A DNA stretch of 32,176 bases from a virus (IMGVR_UViG_3300028829_000868:1-32176); one strand, 5' to 3'. Shown: positions 7,334-16,600, counted from the stretch's first letter. Translations and numbers: made by a program. Notes: generated by a model from the letters alone, not told the origin.

Positions 7334-8546
7334 GTTGTATATCCTTCATAGAACCCAGAGTTTTACCTCTTTTTATATTTACCATGAAATTCCCGAAATT
7401 CGTGGAACTCATAAGTGTAACCAATGATTTAAGTAGGTGCTCATCCTCTTTTTTCATATCAATTACGATAGCATCGTGGATTAAAAAGGCGATATGAGAG
7501 CCGGCAGACTGCTTTCGTAGGAGGTATTCAAGCTTTAGAGCCTGCTTTAGGGTTAGTTCTGCGGCGGTAGATTGCACCAAATAGTTGAGAGCGTGATGTT
7601 CGCTCGTATCGGGTATTTCCTTCCTAAACGGTGTTCTAACTGTATTGCCGTCCCAGTATTCTTTTAGGAGTCGGTCCTTCTCGTAGAACTCTGCTAGTTT
7701 TAGTACGTCTTGCCTGATGACTGCTGAACGAGAGCCGTATAGCCAGGCAAAAAACGCTATTTTTGCCTTGTCCCTCGTGTGGATGTCTGTGAAGATTTCC
7801 TTAAGGTGGAAGTCATGGACATCTCCCTCTGGTTGTTCCTTGCCGAGAAGACCCAGCAGGGTGCGAACTTCAGCACCGTTAAAATCTAGTTCGATGAAGT
7901 AGTCATTCTGTGGTTTGACGGCTGAACGGAATTCCTTGTTCATTGTGAGGATAGGCACGCAACCCTTTTTAGTTGTAAGGCGACCAGTCTTGGTGCCAAA
8001 CTGATTGTACTTGACGCAGGGGGCTGCCTCTATAATGTTTTTGGCATGATGCTTTAGTTTTGGATCCTGTAGATATGCTGATACTCTCTGCTTATCAACT
8101 GTGACTCTTTTGTGGCTGATATCTTCTAGCATCATTGAGACGTGCTTATAGAAGTCATACCTTACGGGCTTTTCTATGTTCTTTGAGACGTATTCAGTTA
8201 TTTTATTTTTTACCTCGCAAAACTCAACCAAGAACCTTTCGGGAACTAGGTCGAAAAAGCAGTTTTCAGAGGTATCGACCTGCGAGATCGCTAGAGAGCG
8301 TTTGAATGCGAGAACTTTATTGGATACGTCCTCCCAGTCATCCTTTAGGTACTCTGGGATTGCGTCGGCAATCTTGCCGCCCTCAAGATATAACGAAATG
8401 TATTCTATATCCAAGTCCCGTAGGTACGGAGCGTACTTCCAGGTTTGAGTGAGTTCAGGAGGGAACCCCTCTGGGTCGAAGATTAGCTGATTATCGGCAT
8501 AAATGCCGACGCATTCGGTTTTATCGTCAAGAGTCTGAAATAACAA
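7326..8546 (-). CDS. Short family-A DNA polymerase without exonuclease domain
   Basis: Likely the replicative DNA polymerase. The 406-aa protein carries the family-A palm and fingers: TGRLT (187-191), motif A ELDFNGAEVR with catalytic Asp221, motif B RDKAKIAFFAWLYG (258-271) with Arg258, Lys262, Phe266 and Tyr270 in the positions of E. coli Arg754/Lys758/Phe762/Tyr766, NYLVQSTAAE (321-330), and motif C LIHDAIVID with catalytic Asp358. Motif C is HDA instead of the usual HDE. The first 180 residues show no 3'-5' exonuclease motifs and no 5'-3' nuclease. Proofreading, if any, must come from a separate gene outside this window. T4 itself uses a family-B enzyme, so this is a replacement or a separate lineage. 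The start is a TTG at 8546 with GAGG five bases upstream. The gene follows the last virion gene after 10 bases. Confidence 0.85.
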   Translation of the reverse strand: MLFQTLDDKTECVGIYADNQLIFDPEGFPPELTQTWKYAPYLRDLDIEYISLYLEGGKIADAIPEYLKDDWEDVSNKVLAFKRSLAISQVDTSENCFFDLVPERFLVEFCEVKNKITEYVSKNIEKPVRYDFYKHVSMMLEDISHKRVTVDKQRVSAYLQDPKLKHHAKNIIEAAPCVKYNQFGTKTGRLTTKKGCVPILTMNKEFRSAVKPQNDYFIELDFNGAEVRTLLGLLGKEQPEGDVHDFHLKEIFTDIHTRDKAKIAFFAWLYGSRSAVIRQDVLKLAEFYEKDRLLKEYWDGNTVRTPFRKEIPDTSEHHALNYLVQSTAAELTLKQALKLEYLLRKQSAGSHIAFLIHDAIVIDMKKEDEHLLKSLVTLMSSTNFGNFMVNIKRGKTLGSMKDIQLG

Positions 8547-8556
8547 AGTTGCCTCA

Positions 8557-10065
8557 CTAGGAGTCTATTATATCGCCAACAAAGTTTAATGTTAATGGCT
8601 CAACATCAGCCGGTCCAATAAAATCTTCCTGAATCGCCCTTAGGGATCTTAGATATGCCTGGGGCTGATTGGCTCTAATGCTCAAATTATACACATTCAT
8701 TGCTTGTTGTATTTCATGTACTCTCCGCCTCGCAGGAGTATCGGCTCTCCTCTCCATTGTGCGTGCAAGATAAAATGTTTTAAGTTTCCAACGCTCGCCA
8801 TATAAGCTCCGGAATTGTTCTTCGCTAATTGGTTCACGAGCAATAGAAGCAGTTTTAGGAGGACAGTTAGCATTAAAATCTTGTAACGTCTGCACTAGTA
8901 CGTTTGGTCGAGCAGCAACGTAGAAATTGTAGAAATACAAAAGATATTTCTCCAGCATGTCCATGTCTATGCGCCAAGTCTCGATATAATCTGTCTGGAA
9001 CATAGCCGCAAAAGCCTCTGACTGGATTCTCTTGTTAAAGATAGGCTCCCACTGATTGCCGCTTCGAAGTTTATATCTCCTGTAACCTTCCTCAATTTGA
9101 TCGACTCCATCTGCGTCCTTGTATTGGAAAAATGCAACATGTCGTAGAACATCTTCGAAACCAGGAATCTGAGAGAATCCATAAGCCCTAGGCGGAAGCT
9201 CTACATCTCCGACCAGAGGGTCACATTCGTACTCAACATTTTCGCCGGTGATTATGCCCTCAATTGGGACACCCAACATATATTCTAACATAGCTGGGTT
9301 TCTTAAATCTGCGACTAATCTCCAGGGAATATTTTTATCGACAGAGAAGCCATATTGAGCAGCAATATTTGCTACAAAAGAAAAATTACGGTCACCGAAT
9401 TTATAAGCTTTATTAAAGTCGTCATCATAGTTGTCGTTAGATATCTCGATTACAAGTCCTGAAGTATATAATGGTGCATACGAGCCCTCTATGAGCCCAG
9501 ACAGAGTTACAGGACCAGCCTTAATCAAGGTTTGCTCTATAAAGGTATCAACTTGGTCAATAAATGACTTTATGTTTCTAACTTTTTTATTGTGGTCCCC
9601 AAATCCCATAAAGCCATTAAAAAATACAGGATAAACCTCTTCACGCATATACGTGTCGTAGTCATCATTTATGGGAGCCCAAGCTTTCACAACGAAAGGT
9701 TTTGCCCAGGGGCTATCACGAAATATAACGTTTGTGTCTGCAAGATCTCTTATTTTCTTGGCAAAGTCATACCAGGCATCAGCCACAAAGTCAAGAGCAT
9801 ATTGATTCTGAGAGCCTTCTTTTACAAATTGAAGTGTTTTGAGTCGGCGAATTTCAGGATATACAGCATTCCCGCTGGTGTTTATTAAACCATAAAAACG
9901 GTCTGTTGTCCAAGTCTGTATAAAATTATTTGCTATGAACTCAGGGAAAATATAATTATTATATTTTTGGCGCTCAATAAAGATTGACCTTGAACCCAAC
10001 TTGTTAGAGCCATAGGAATACAATTCAGGATTTGTACGTGGGTCTAGTCTTATTTGCCTCGCCAT
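8557..10065 (-). CDS. Unknown 502-aa protein, probably virion/baseplate
   Basis: I do not recognise a family. The N-terminus (MARQIRLDPRTNPELYSYG) looks like that of structural proteins of marine T4-like phages. The rest is rich in aromatic residues (Phe, Tyr, Trp), with no membrane segment, no Cys cluster and no enzyme motif. The C-terminal third is helical and charged (MERRADTPARRRVHEIQQAM). It directly follows the large hub-like gene at 10082 and is the last gene before the polymerase, so a baseplate or tail-tip role is inferred from position only. The start at 10065 is supported by AAGGAG nearby. Confidence 0.7.
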   Translation of the reverse strand: MARQIRLDPRTNPELYSYGSNKLGSRSIFIERQKYNNYIFPEFIANNFIQTWTTDRFYGLINTSGNAVYPEIRRLKTLQFVKEGSQNQYALDFVADAWYDFAKKIRDLADTNVIFRDSPWAKPFVVKAWAPINDDYDTYMREEVYPVFFNGFMGFGDHNKKVRNIKSFIDQVDTFIEQTLIKAGPVTLSGLIEGSYAPLYTSGLVIEISNDNYDDDFNKAYKFGDRNFSFVANIAAQYGFSVDKNIPWRLVADLRNPAMLEYMLGVPIEGIITGENVEYECDPLVGDVELPPRAYGFSQIPGFEDVLRHVAFFQYKDADGVDQIEEGYRRYKLRSGNQWEPIFNKRIQSEAFAAMFQTDYIETWRIDMDMLEKYLLYFYNFYVAARPNVLVQTLQDFNANCPPKTASIAREPISEEQFRSLYGERWKLKTFYLARTMERRADTPARRRVHEIQQAMNVYNLSIRANQPQAYLRSLRAIQEDFIGPADVEPLTLNFVGDIIDS

Positions 10066-10081
10066 ATCATAAGCTCCTTAC

Positions 10082-13000
10082 TCAATTTACCACTCTTAGT
10101 TCAAAAACACAATCTACAGTTGTTTCATAGCCTCGGTTGCTAATCGTGTGACTAGACCTTATGACCCTGTAATAACCACCGATACCTAGTACTGGACCTG
10201 CAAAAGTTCCTAGCGATGGGCGGCTATCTACAAACAGAAGATCTCCATTTTTATGAACTCCATTACCAAACATCTGGATATTCACATTCTGCGGCAAAAA
10301 CAAGGCTTGTATCTGATCTTCGGCATTATTCGACTCAATCAACATTTCTTGAAAGTATTGAGTATCTTGTCGAGAGAAGTTAAAATTCTTTGCTAACCCT
10401 CGGTCAGTCCCTATTACATAGTGAAAAATACCTTCAGATTCATCTTGACGGCGTTTGCCAGTGCGGTTTTTATGTGACGTGCGGCGACTAAAAACACTGT
10501 AAAAATGATGAAACTTTACGCCGCTGCTTTTAAGCGGGTTGATCTCCCCAAGCCCGATTTTACCAAGATTGTCCTCGCCAAGCTTAAAACCCATGTTTCT
10601 ACCTGATGTCTCTGAAGAGACAACTGTGTAATCAAAAGAGATTCTTTCAGCCGTGTCGGGGTTCTGGTTAATCATGCGAGCCACAAGTCCTAATATGTCA
10701 TCCAAGAAGTTCCTAAATGGATATACTTTAAGTTTATTGGCGACTACTCTATTATAAAAATATTGCCCAAAAGTATCAAGAGTTATAGGCAAATCATAAA
10801 GTGAATATTCTGTGCCGCTTTTATTTTGAATATTCCCCAAGATTAGACTTATATCTTCCCTCAAATCAGCATTAGCCATGGCTGATCGGAGGATGTCCCC
10901 AAGTCGCATATAATATACTAGGGTAGAAGAACCTGACTCAGGCTCCAAGTCACCGTCGGGTTTATAGAGACTCACTCCATCCGTGCTCCCATCCCGAGGC
11001 ACCGACATTTGGCGATCTTCTTCCAGTCTTTGGATCTGGGTCGCTCTCTCACGCTCTGTGGCTACGGCGGGATCTAGTACTATTTTTGCCTTTGCGGGCA
11101 ATGTATCACCCACCTCAATTCTAGCCTTATAAACCCCACTGTCGTCAATCATCCTTCGTAGGAACTGCGAATAAAGATCACGAAGACGTAAATTACGAGC
11201 CCTTTCATATAAGAGTACGATATATTCACCTCGGCGGCGGATAGCTGCAACCTTGCGGTCTTCAGGATCCTTCTTTTGTAAGTTAGCCACCTTAAGTTGA
11301 GTCAGGGCTAATTCCTGTGCGGTCTTAAGTCCAGCTAAGGTGACTCGCAAAGTTGGCTCTCCCTGGGTACTTGTACCTCTCCCTACAGTATTAAGGTATG
11401 GGTCTTTAGCTTTTAAAGGGTCAATCTCAAAACCATTAGCTAGCGCCCTTGATACCTCCGCAGCATTAGAGCTACTATTGGAATCAATAATTTTTCCCTC
11501 ATAGTTTATAAAGCCGGCGGTAGAAACCTCTGTTTCTTTATATATCAAAGAGTTGTTTAAATCTTTGTAGTTGTTTGAGCCAAAAATATCAGATCCGCCA
11601 GTAGCCAAGTAGTTATCACTAGATCCAAGATATTTAAGACTTAGAGTCGTTGGACCTTCTTGCTGAAACTCCACATTATAATCATAAAGATTTAAGAAGA
11701 TCGCCCTAGAAGTTGCCTTAATGCCTCGGCGGAAAGCCTCGTATTGCTTTTTATTGTCGAAGGTCTGCATTAGCTGTTTCTGGCTTCCCTGTGGGAGGGA
11801 CCAACCTACTACAACTTTAAGTTGCCTAAACTCTCTTTTCTTGGCTGCGATGTCCTCCTTGAACCCGTCACTTAATGTTCTTATTTTTTTGTTGCCTTCG
11901 GAAAGCACCTCAGCATACTTCGTTACTTTTTCCGTCAATCTATGAAGGGCGTCCTGTTGAGTGTTGCCCCGACCGGTAGATCGCTTTTCTTCTTTTTTCC
12001 GCACGCTCTTTGACTTAGTAGAAATATCTTTAGCTAGATCAGCAGCGCCGCCAGTTGGGAACAAAAATTGCAAATAATTAATATTAGCAAGCTCAGCTAA
12101 GCTACCAAAATACAGTTGCAGGTCAGCCTCAATAATATAATCACCCTCATGCTTATTGTTGTAATTCCAAGTAAATGATTTAATGCCTGCATCGGACCCT
12201 CTTTGATTTCGAGGTTTAAGAAAATCATTGATTGTCCCACCAGCACGTAAGTCTGCTATATCTTTAGCATATTTGCCTGTTGTATAGTCACTAAAGTATA
12301 TCTCATCTTCATTACCTTCTTGGTCAACCATGAAGAACCTCAAGAGGGGCTGCAAATGAGCTAGTTGGGCAGGAGTGGCGTGGATAAACCCTCCCATAAT
12401 TGGGTCGCCATCAGCATTGACTACGCTCTTGCGAGACATGTAATTGCTAAATACGCCGGGGGGGATTTGACCCTGGAGCTTATGGATGTTAACAGAGGTG
12501 TCTCTGTCCAAGTTATCGAAGACTTGCTTAAACTTCTCTATTTCATTAATAAAAAGAGCTTGAGCATTCTCCATATACTTTTTAGTGGCGTCATTAGTTG
12601 GACGCCGACTTTCTTCTGCCTTGAGAAGCTCGTTTTCCCAAAACTTATTATCTTGCACCTGCTGCGTTTCGGCTGCCTGTGCCGATAAAGCCTCATTAGC
12701 CTGAACTGCCCCGATTAATACGCTGGCTTCCTGGGGAGACACTCGGCGACCGTCTGCGTTATAGAACCAGCCTGTTTTTTCGTCCTGGTAGACACCCTCT
12801 ACAATCTGTCGTTTATTGTATTGAACAGGGGCAGAGCCTTTGGTGCGTGCAATGAAAGCCTCTTGTTTTCTTCTATTCTTTTCTATAATGTCTTCCCGCT
12901 GGAGGTCTCTTGGGGGCTCCTTTTCTAGAGCCTCCTTTCGTTCCTTTTCTCTCATTCTTTGCGCCTGAGCTATCTGAGAGCGAGATCGGTCAAGAGCCTC

Positions 13001-13108
13001 CTTGACGAGCCTCTCCCTTTTTGCTTTTAACTTTGCATCAGCTTCAGCCTCGGCCGCAGCCCGAGCAGCTTCAATTTCCGCCATAAGTGGGTCGATATCA
13101 TCAGCCAT
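10082..13108 (-). CDS. Large virion protein with coiled-coil N-terminus and hub-like C-terminus
   Basis: The protein has 1008 aa. The first 75 or so residues are an Ala/Glu/Lys/Arg-rich helix (EIEAARAAAEAEADAKLKAK) that should form a coiled coil. A long middle part has beta-rich pieces (FTWNYNNKHEGDYIIEADLQ) and a helical basic stretch near 370-430. The last 120 or so residues (FNFSRQDTQYFQEM, VNIQMFGNGVHKNGDLLFVD, GGYYRVIRSSHTIS, YETTVDCVFELRVV) read like the end of a gp27/Mu gp44-type baseplate hub, where the final beta domain ends in a 'Y-x-V-x-x-x-x-H' strand and an outer strand. The hub role is therefore inferred. It is much longer than T4 gp27 (391 aa), so it may combine hub and other functions. 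It sits between a LysM-like gene and the 502-aa gene. Confidence 0.7.
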   Translation of the reverse strand: MADDIDPLMAEIEAARAAAEAEADAKLKAKRERLVKEALDRSRSQIAQAQRMREKERKEALEKEPPRDLQREDIIEKNRRKQEAFIARTKGSAPVQYNKRQIVEGVYQDEKTGWFYNADGRRVSPQEASVLIGAVQANEALSAQAAETQQVQDNKFWENELLKAEESRRPTNDATKKYMENAQALFINEIEKFKQVFDNLDRDTSVNIHKLQGQIPPGVFSNYMSRKSVVNADGDPIMGGFIHATPAQLAHLQPLLRFFMVDQEGNEDEIYFSDYTTGKYAKDIADLRAGGTINDFLKPRNQRGSDAGIKSFTWNYNNKHEGDYIIEADLQLYFGSLAELANINYLQFLFPTGGAADLAKDISTKSKSVRKKEEKRSTGRGNTQQDALHRLTEKVTKYAEVLSEGNKKIRTLSDGFKEDIAAKKREFRQLKVVVGWSLPQGSQKQLMQTFDNKKQYEAFRRGIKATSRAIFLNLYDYNVEFQQEGPTTLSLKYLGSSDNYLATGGSDIFGSNNYKDLNNSLIYKETEVSTAGFINYEGKIIDSNSSSNAAEVSRALANGFEIDPLKAKDPYLNTVGRGTSTQGEPTLRVTLAGLKTAQELALTQLKVANLQKKDPEDRKVAAIRRRGEYIVLLYERARNLRLRDLYSQFLRRMIDDSGVYKARIEVGDTLPAKAKIVLDPAVATERERATQIQRLEEDRQMSVPRDGSTDGVSLYKPDGDLEPESGSSTLVYYMRLGDILRSAMANADLREDISLILGNIQNKSGTEYSLYDLPITLDTFGQYFYNRVVANKLKVYPFRNFLDDILGLVARMINQNPDTAERISFDYTVVSSETSGRNMGFKLGEDNLGKIGLGEINPLKSSGVKFHHFYSVFSRRTSHKNRTGKRRQDESEGIFHYVIGTDRGLAKNFNFSRQDTQYFQEMLIESNNAEDQIQALFLPQNVNIQMFGNGVHKNGDLLFVDSRPSLGTFAGPVLGIGGYYRVIRSSHTISNRGYETTVDCVFELRVVN

Positions 13109-13119
13109 AGCCTAGCCCC

Positions 13120-13461
13120 CTAACCTACGTACTCTAAAACCTCGTCTAGAGGGAGCGGAACATAATATTCGTCGCCAACCTTAAACTCAGCTTCGGAAGC
13201 TTTTTGATTGTACCAGGCGATGACCCACCAATATTCAGGGGATCCATAGTACTTTGCCGATACATTGTATAATTTATCTGTGGCTCCCCAAACCATAAGA
13301 AGACTTGTTAGATTTCGAATCTCACTAGGATTTGGGAAAGCAATCTGAGGAGAGTCGTACTGAAAGACTTGCTCCATGTCTCTATTTTTAAAGAAAACGT
13401 TTTTATAGTTTCTGTCGTTGTTGAGGAAAATCTCTCTCCTACTATATCTTGAATAAGGCAT
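13120..13461 (-). CDS. 53: LysM-like baseplate wedge protein (T4 gp53-like)
   Basis: Small tail protein of 113 aa. The C-terminal half, from about residue 60 (GATDKLYNVSAKYYGSPEYW, then VIAWYNQ, then VGDEYYVPLP), has the LysM-type pattern: D.L..ia..yyG....Ww.Ia..N....p..l..G..l.iP. T4 gp53 and many contractile-tail baseplate proteins use this fold to join wedge or hub parts. The N-terminus (SRREIFLNNDRNYKNVFFKN) is arm-like. The ATG overlaps the upstream stop by one base (TAATG), so translation is coupled to the tube-initiator-like gene. Confidence 0.65.
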   Translation of the reverse strand: MPYSRYSRREIFLNNDRNYKNVFFKNRDMEQVFQYDSPQIAFPNPSEIRNLTSLLMVWGATDKLYNVSAKYYGSPEYWWVIAWYNQKASEAEFKVGDEYYVPLPLDEVLEYVG

Positions 13462-14246
13462 TAGTCATTCCCCCCAAAAGGGTCCCGAGCCCTACCGACT
13501 GGATCAGGGGGTCGAGTAGTTTGTTCATTTACTGAGGCTGATTGTCTTGCTGCTTGAATTGCGGCTTTATGGATAGCAAGAGCCTCCTTGCCTCTGGGTG
13601 CTAGACTTGTAGCATAAGGATAATTTGTCTCATCAAGAGCCTTATCTGTAAAAGAAAATGTTTGTCCTTTGCTGCCAGCAGTCCTCTTGAAGCCTAAAGA
13701 ATGCTCATGTAGTACGTTTAGCTCAGTATTAAGTCTGAAAGTCTTTGGGTAGTATTCTACAGGGACGTTTTTTGTGCCCTTCAATGCCTTGGGTTGATTA
13801 TGAAACATACCAAATTCTACAGCAGGGTCAAAGGTAAAACCGTTAGCATACCCCAATAAGCCTCTCCCTGTCTTAGCATTTCTAACAAGATTGCCAAAAC
13901 TTATTCTTATTAGAGGGGATTGGTTAATAGCAGTTGCGCCGGGCGCATCTCCATTACCCGGTTCTTGGTCATAAAGGGGATATAAAAAGCTCATTAGCTT
14001 ATTAACTTTTTCTAGATTTGCCTTAGCATCGTTAAATGAAGTTGCTGGGACATTCCAGGCAAGAGATAGGGAGCGCCTAGTGTTAGTAAATGTAGCTATA
14101 GGGTCCATACGTCCATAAACATCTTCTGCATTCCAGTTTGAGGAATACTGGTCACTAAACATTTCTATGTATGCAGGAAAAGATACCTTCTTGTTTGTAG
14201 GTACGTGTTCTATTACTAACTGCATTTTCTGTGTAGGTAATACCAT
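13461..14246 (-). CDS. Tail tube initiator-like baseplate protein (gp48/gp54 type, putative)
   Basis: The protein has 261 aa. The central part contains ATFTNTRRSLSLAWNVPA, a helix with ANLEKVNKLMSFLYPLYD, then SPLIRISFGNLV, GYANGFTFDPAVEFGMF and KTFRLNTELNVLHEHSLGF. This strand-helix-strand order matches the tube-like domain of proteins that cap the baseplate and start tail-tube assembly (T4 gp48 and gp54). The C-terminal 55 residues are Pro/Ser/Thr-rich and probably disordered. It lies directly after the tape measure gene and before the LysM-like gene, as tube-initiator genes do in many contractile phages. Assignment to gp48 or gp54 cannot be made by eye. No strong ribosome site is visible (AAGGG about 14 bases upstream). 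Confidence 0.5.
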   Translation of the reverse strand: MVLPTQKMQLVIEHVPTNKKVSFPAYIEMFSDQYSSNWNAEDVYGRMDPIATFTNTRRSLSLAWNVPATSFNDAKANLEKVNKLMSFLYPLYDQEPGNGDAPGATAINQSPLIRISFGNLVRNAKTGRGLLGYANGFTFDPAVEFGMFHNQPKALKGTKNVPVEYYPKTFRLNTELNVLHEHSLGFKRTAGSKGQTFSFTDKALDETNYPYATSLAPRGKEALAIHKAAIQAARQSASVNEQTTRPPDPVGRARDPFGGND

Positions 14247-14261
14247 TATTTATTTATTCCC

Positions 14262-16205
14262 TTAATTAGGTCTAACTGGGTCAAGGCGGACGTTCATTAC
14301 TTTTGCGACGGCTTTTCCAAACTTATCCTTATCCATTATAATCTCAGAACGTAAAACTAATTCTTTGACTATGACCTGACCATTCGCACTGGCGATCATG
14401 GCTGCCTCTCTGTTTTGGCTCATTGTAGTATTCATCTCTGCGTTAGTAGTTGAAGGTCCGCTTGGCGCACCGAAGATTGTATCATAAATTCCATGACCGA
14501 TTTCACTGCCGGCTACACCCCCAGTAGCACTTAGACCGAGACCGATTGCGAGACCTGCGCCGCCGGAGGGGATAGCACTAGCGATGCCGCCGATTAAGGG
14601 AAGACCTGCCCCAATTAATCCCCCAACTAAGCCAGCAGCCTTACGACCAAAACCGTCTTCGCCTTTTCCCCTCATCGATGAATACCCCATTGAGCCCAGA
14701 GCACCCACCGCAGCGATCTTTTTAAGCGGAGACATTCTAAGAATTGCGCTGCCGATTCCGCCGGCGACGCCGTGCAGGAGGCTACCGAGTCCTCCTCCTC
14801 CTCCTCTACCTCCTACGGAGAGGAGGCCGCTTATACCTCTAACACCTTTTATAGCAAGAACCGCACCTGCAATTATAGGAACCCACTTCGAGATGACGTC
14901 ATAATTCTTTTTAACGAACTCGGCGATTTTTAAAAGGTGTTCAGATAGTGGTAAGGCTATTTTCTGCATTAGGTTGGTCATCTGCTCCTGCATTTTTACC
15001 ATGTCAGTAATTGTTTTTTCTTCTACCTTTTCTTTTTGGAATCGAGAAATATCCATATTATCGCCCAATAAGCGGGCAGCGGTTTCCTCGTCCTGACCTA
15101 AAATATTGGCTATCATCTGCTTTTGGCGGCGACCCATGGATTCAAAGTTTTTCCCCTGCAACTGGAATTCAGATCGCAATATGTCGAGACGCTCTTCTGA
15201 GCTAGCCTTCATTATTTCTACAGAGTTAAGTTGCAGTCCCAACTGGGCATTTAATCGTCCGGCGATATTCGCAGCGCCTTCAAAAGTATCAAAAAGTTCG
15301 CTGACGTCGAAAGCCTGCTTAGTTGTCAGACCCAGTTCCCTGGCTTGGGTAGCAAGTTTGCGGAATACCTGAATACCCTGCTGACCAAAGCGACCAAGGG
15401 CTGGACCTATATCATTGAGATCCTGAACCACTGAATCGAGGGGTTTGCCTATTTCTGAGGCTAGTCCTTCTAGGTTTTTGCCGGCTTCAGCCGCTGCTTG
15501 ACCTGTAAGACCGAAGGCATAGTTAATTGTGTCTAGGGCTGACCCAAACTCCTTAGAGTCTACGCCGAGTCTCATAAAGCGGGCGCTAATATCTTCTAAA
15601 ACACTTTGTTGAGCGTCTCCCAATGCATTAAACCGAGCCATTCCTGTACTCAGTCCAGAAATAATCTGTGCGGATTCAGTTAAAGAAATGCCTAATGCTG
15701 CATTTCTCTTAGTTAATCCAGTCAGGTTGTCTGCAAAGTCTTTAGTATAGCCCGTTGTTCGAGCAAGCCCAATACTCTGGGACTCTAGGGCAAATGTAAC
15801 ATTGACAATGTTATCGAAAAACCCTTTCATACTCGTAATCGAGGATATGGTAGAGTTGGTAAGTTTATCAAGACCGGCTCGGAAAGTTGCTATTCTTTTT
15901 TCAGTTTTAGCCAACTGCTCTCTTTGAGCTTCAATAGACTCCGACTGTCTCTCTATCTCCTCAGTCATTTTTACCACTTCTTCTTCGGTATTCTCCAAAG
16001 ACGCCCGGTAAATATCAACCCTTTCTTTTAACTCTTCAATGTTGCCAATTCCTGTGCGTTCCGCCAGGGCTAGCTTGTTTTTGGCCTTCAGATACTCCAT
16101 GATCTGACTATTCTCTTCTTTGAGAATTTTCATATAGTCGTTTTTAAGAGCGGTTAACTCTTTTAACTGTTCGGCCTGTTTATTTAGACTTTCTTCATTC
16201 GCCAT
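14262..16205 (-). CDS. Tail tape measure protein
   Basis: Fills the tail tube, sets tail length and leaves first at infection. The 647-aa protein starts with about 115 residues of coiled coil (LKELTALKNDYMKILKEE, then TEEEVVKMTEEIERQSESIE). A long helical, Ala/Gly/Leu-rich body follows (SIGLARTTGYTKDFADNLTG, LGLTTKQAFDV). Hydrophobic, Gly-rich segments lie near 440-460 (WVPIIAGAVLAIKGV) and 520-575 (AAGLVGGLIGAGLPLIGGIA, then AGLAIGLGLSATGGVAG) and may insert into the host membrane. At about 1.5 angstrom per residue the length implies a tail of roughly 95-100 nm, close to T4 (gp29, 590 aa). A GGGGGLGSL stretch lies near residue 475. Confidence 0.85.
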   Translation of the reverse strand: MANEESLNKQAEQLKELTALKNDYMKILKEENSQIMEYLKAKNKLALAERTGIGNIEELKERVDIYRASLENTEEEVVKMTEEIERQSESIEAQREQLAKTEKRIATFRAGLDKLTNSTISSITSMKGFFDNIVNVTFALESQSIGLARTTGYTKDFADNLTGLTKRNAALGISLTESAQIISGLSTGMARFNALGDAQQSVLEDISARFMRLGVDSKEFGSALDTINYAFGLTGQAAAEAGKNLEGLASEIGKPLDSVVQDLNDIGPALGRFGQQGIQVFRKLATQARELGLTTKQAFDVSELFDTFEGAANIAGRLNAQLGLQLNSVEIMKASSEERLDILRSEFQLQGKNFESMGRRQKQMIANILGQDEETAARLLGDNMDISRFQKEKVEEKTITDMVKMQEQMTNLMQKIALPLSEHLLKIAEFVKKNYDVISKWVPIIAGAVLAIKGVRGISGLLSVGGRGGGGGLGSLLHGVAGGIGSAILRMSPLKKIAAVGALGSMGYSSMRGKGEDGFGRKAAGLVGGLIGAGLPLIGGIASAIPSGGAGLAIGLGLSATGGVAGSEIGHGIYDTIFGAPSGPSTTNAEMNTTMSQNREAAMIASANGQVIVKELVLRSEIIMDKDKFGKAVAKVMNVRLDPVRPN

Positions 16206-16215
16206 CTAAGGAACC

Positions 16216-16548
16216 TCAGTTACGAATGGGCCAATTGATTTTGGCCTCCCTCTCAAATCTCTTAATTGCAACGTCAAGCTTAGACTTTTGCTTATAGGTC
16301 ATTGGATCATCAAGACCATATTTCTTGATATAGTCCATATATCTTTTTTCATTGACTAGGGTGTCGGTAAATCTTTCTACTTCTATTCTGTTCCCTTTGA
16401 CACGAACAGGAATTCGGCGACCCTTGTACATCTTGGACAAGAGATACTGAATCCAGGCAGCAAAAACATTTAGAATATTTTCATTGAGTTGCTGCTCCTC
16501 ACGGAGAGCAGTTAAATCAAGAACTTCATTTTCAAAATCAATATTCAT
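16216..16548 (-). CDS. Unknown 110-aa protein upstream of the tape measure
   Basis: I do not recognise it. It is a small, charged, mostly helical protein: acidic N-terminus (MNIDFENEVLDL), central ILNVFAAWIQYLLSKMYKG, a short beta hairpin with basic residues (RIPVRVKGNRIEVERFTDTL) and a basic C-terminus (LDVAIKRFEREAKINWPIRN). Its place directly before the tape measure is where tail assembly chaperones lie, so a chaperone or minor tail role is inferred. It has its own copy of the ACTATTTATT motif 27 bases upstream and a GAGG site. Confidence 0.7.
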   Translation of the reverse strand: MNIDFENEVLDLTALREEQQLNENILNVFAAWIQYLLSKMYKGRRIPVRVKGNRIEVERFTDTLVNEKRYMDYIKKYGLDDPMTYKQKSKLDVAIKRFEREAKINWPIRN

Positions 16549-16575
16549 ATAGGCAAACCTCGTGAATGTGTGCCT

Positions 16576-16585
16576 AATAAATAGT
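16576..16585 (-). promoter_or_regulatory. ACTATTTATT motif, copy 1 (candidate late promoter)
   Basis: An exact ACTATTTATT on the coding strand, in the 52-base gap upstream of the 110-aa gene, 27 bases before its ATG. One of four exact copies, all between genes of the virion module. Confidence 0.45.
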
Positions 16586-16600
16586 TGTTAGGTATAATTA

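Noticed and set aside
14246-14262. AATAAATAAATA before the tube-initiator-like gene as another late motif
   Set aside because: It lacks the ACTATTTATT core and is a simple AT repeat between two closely spaced genes.
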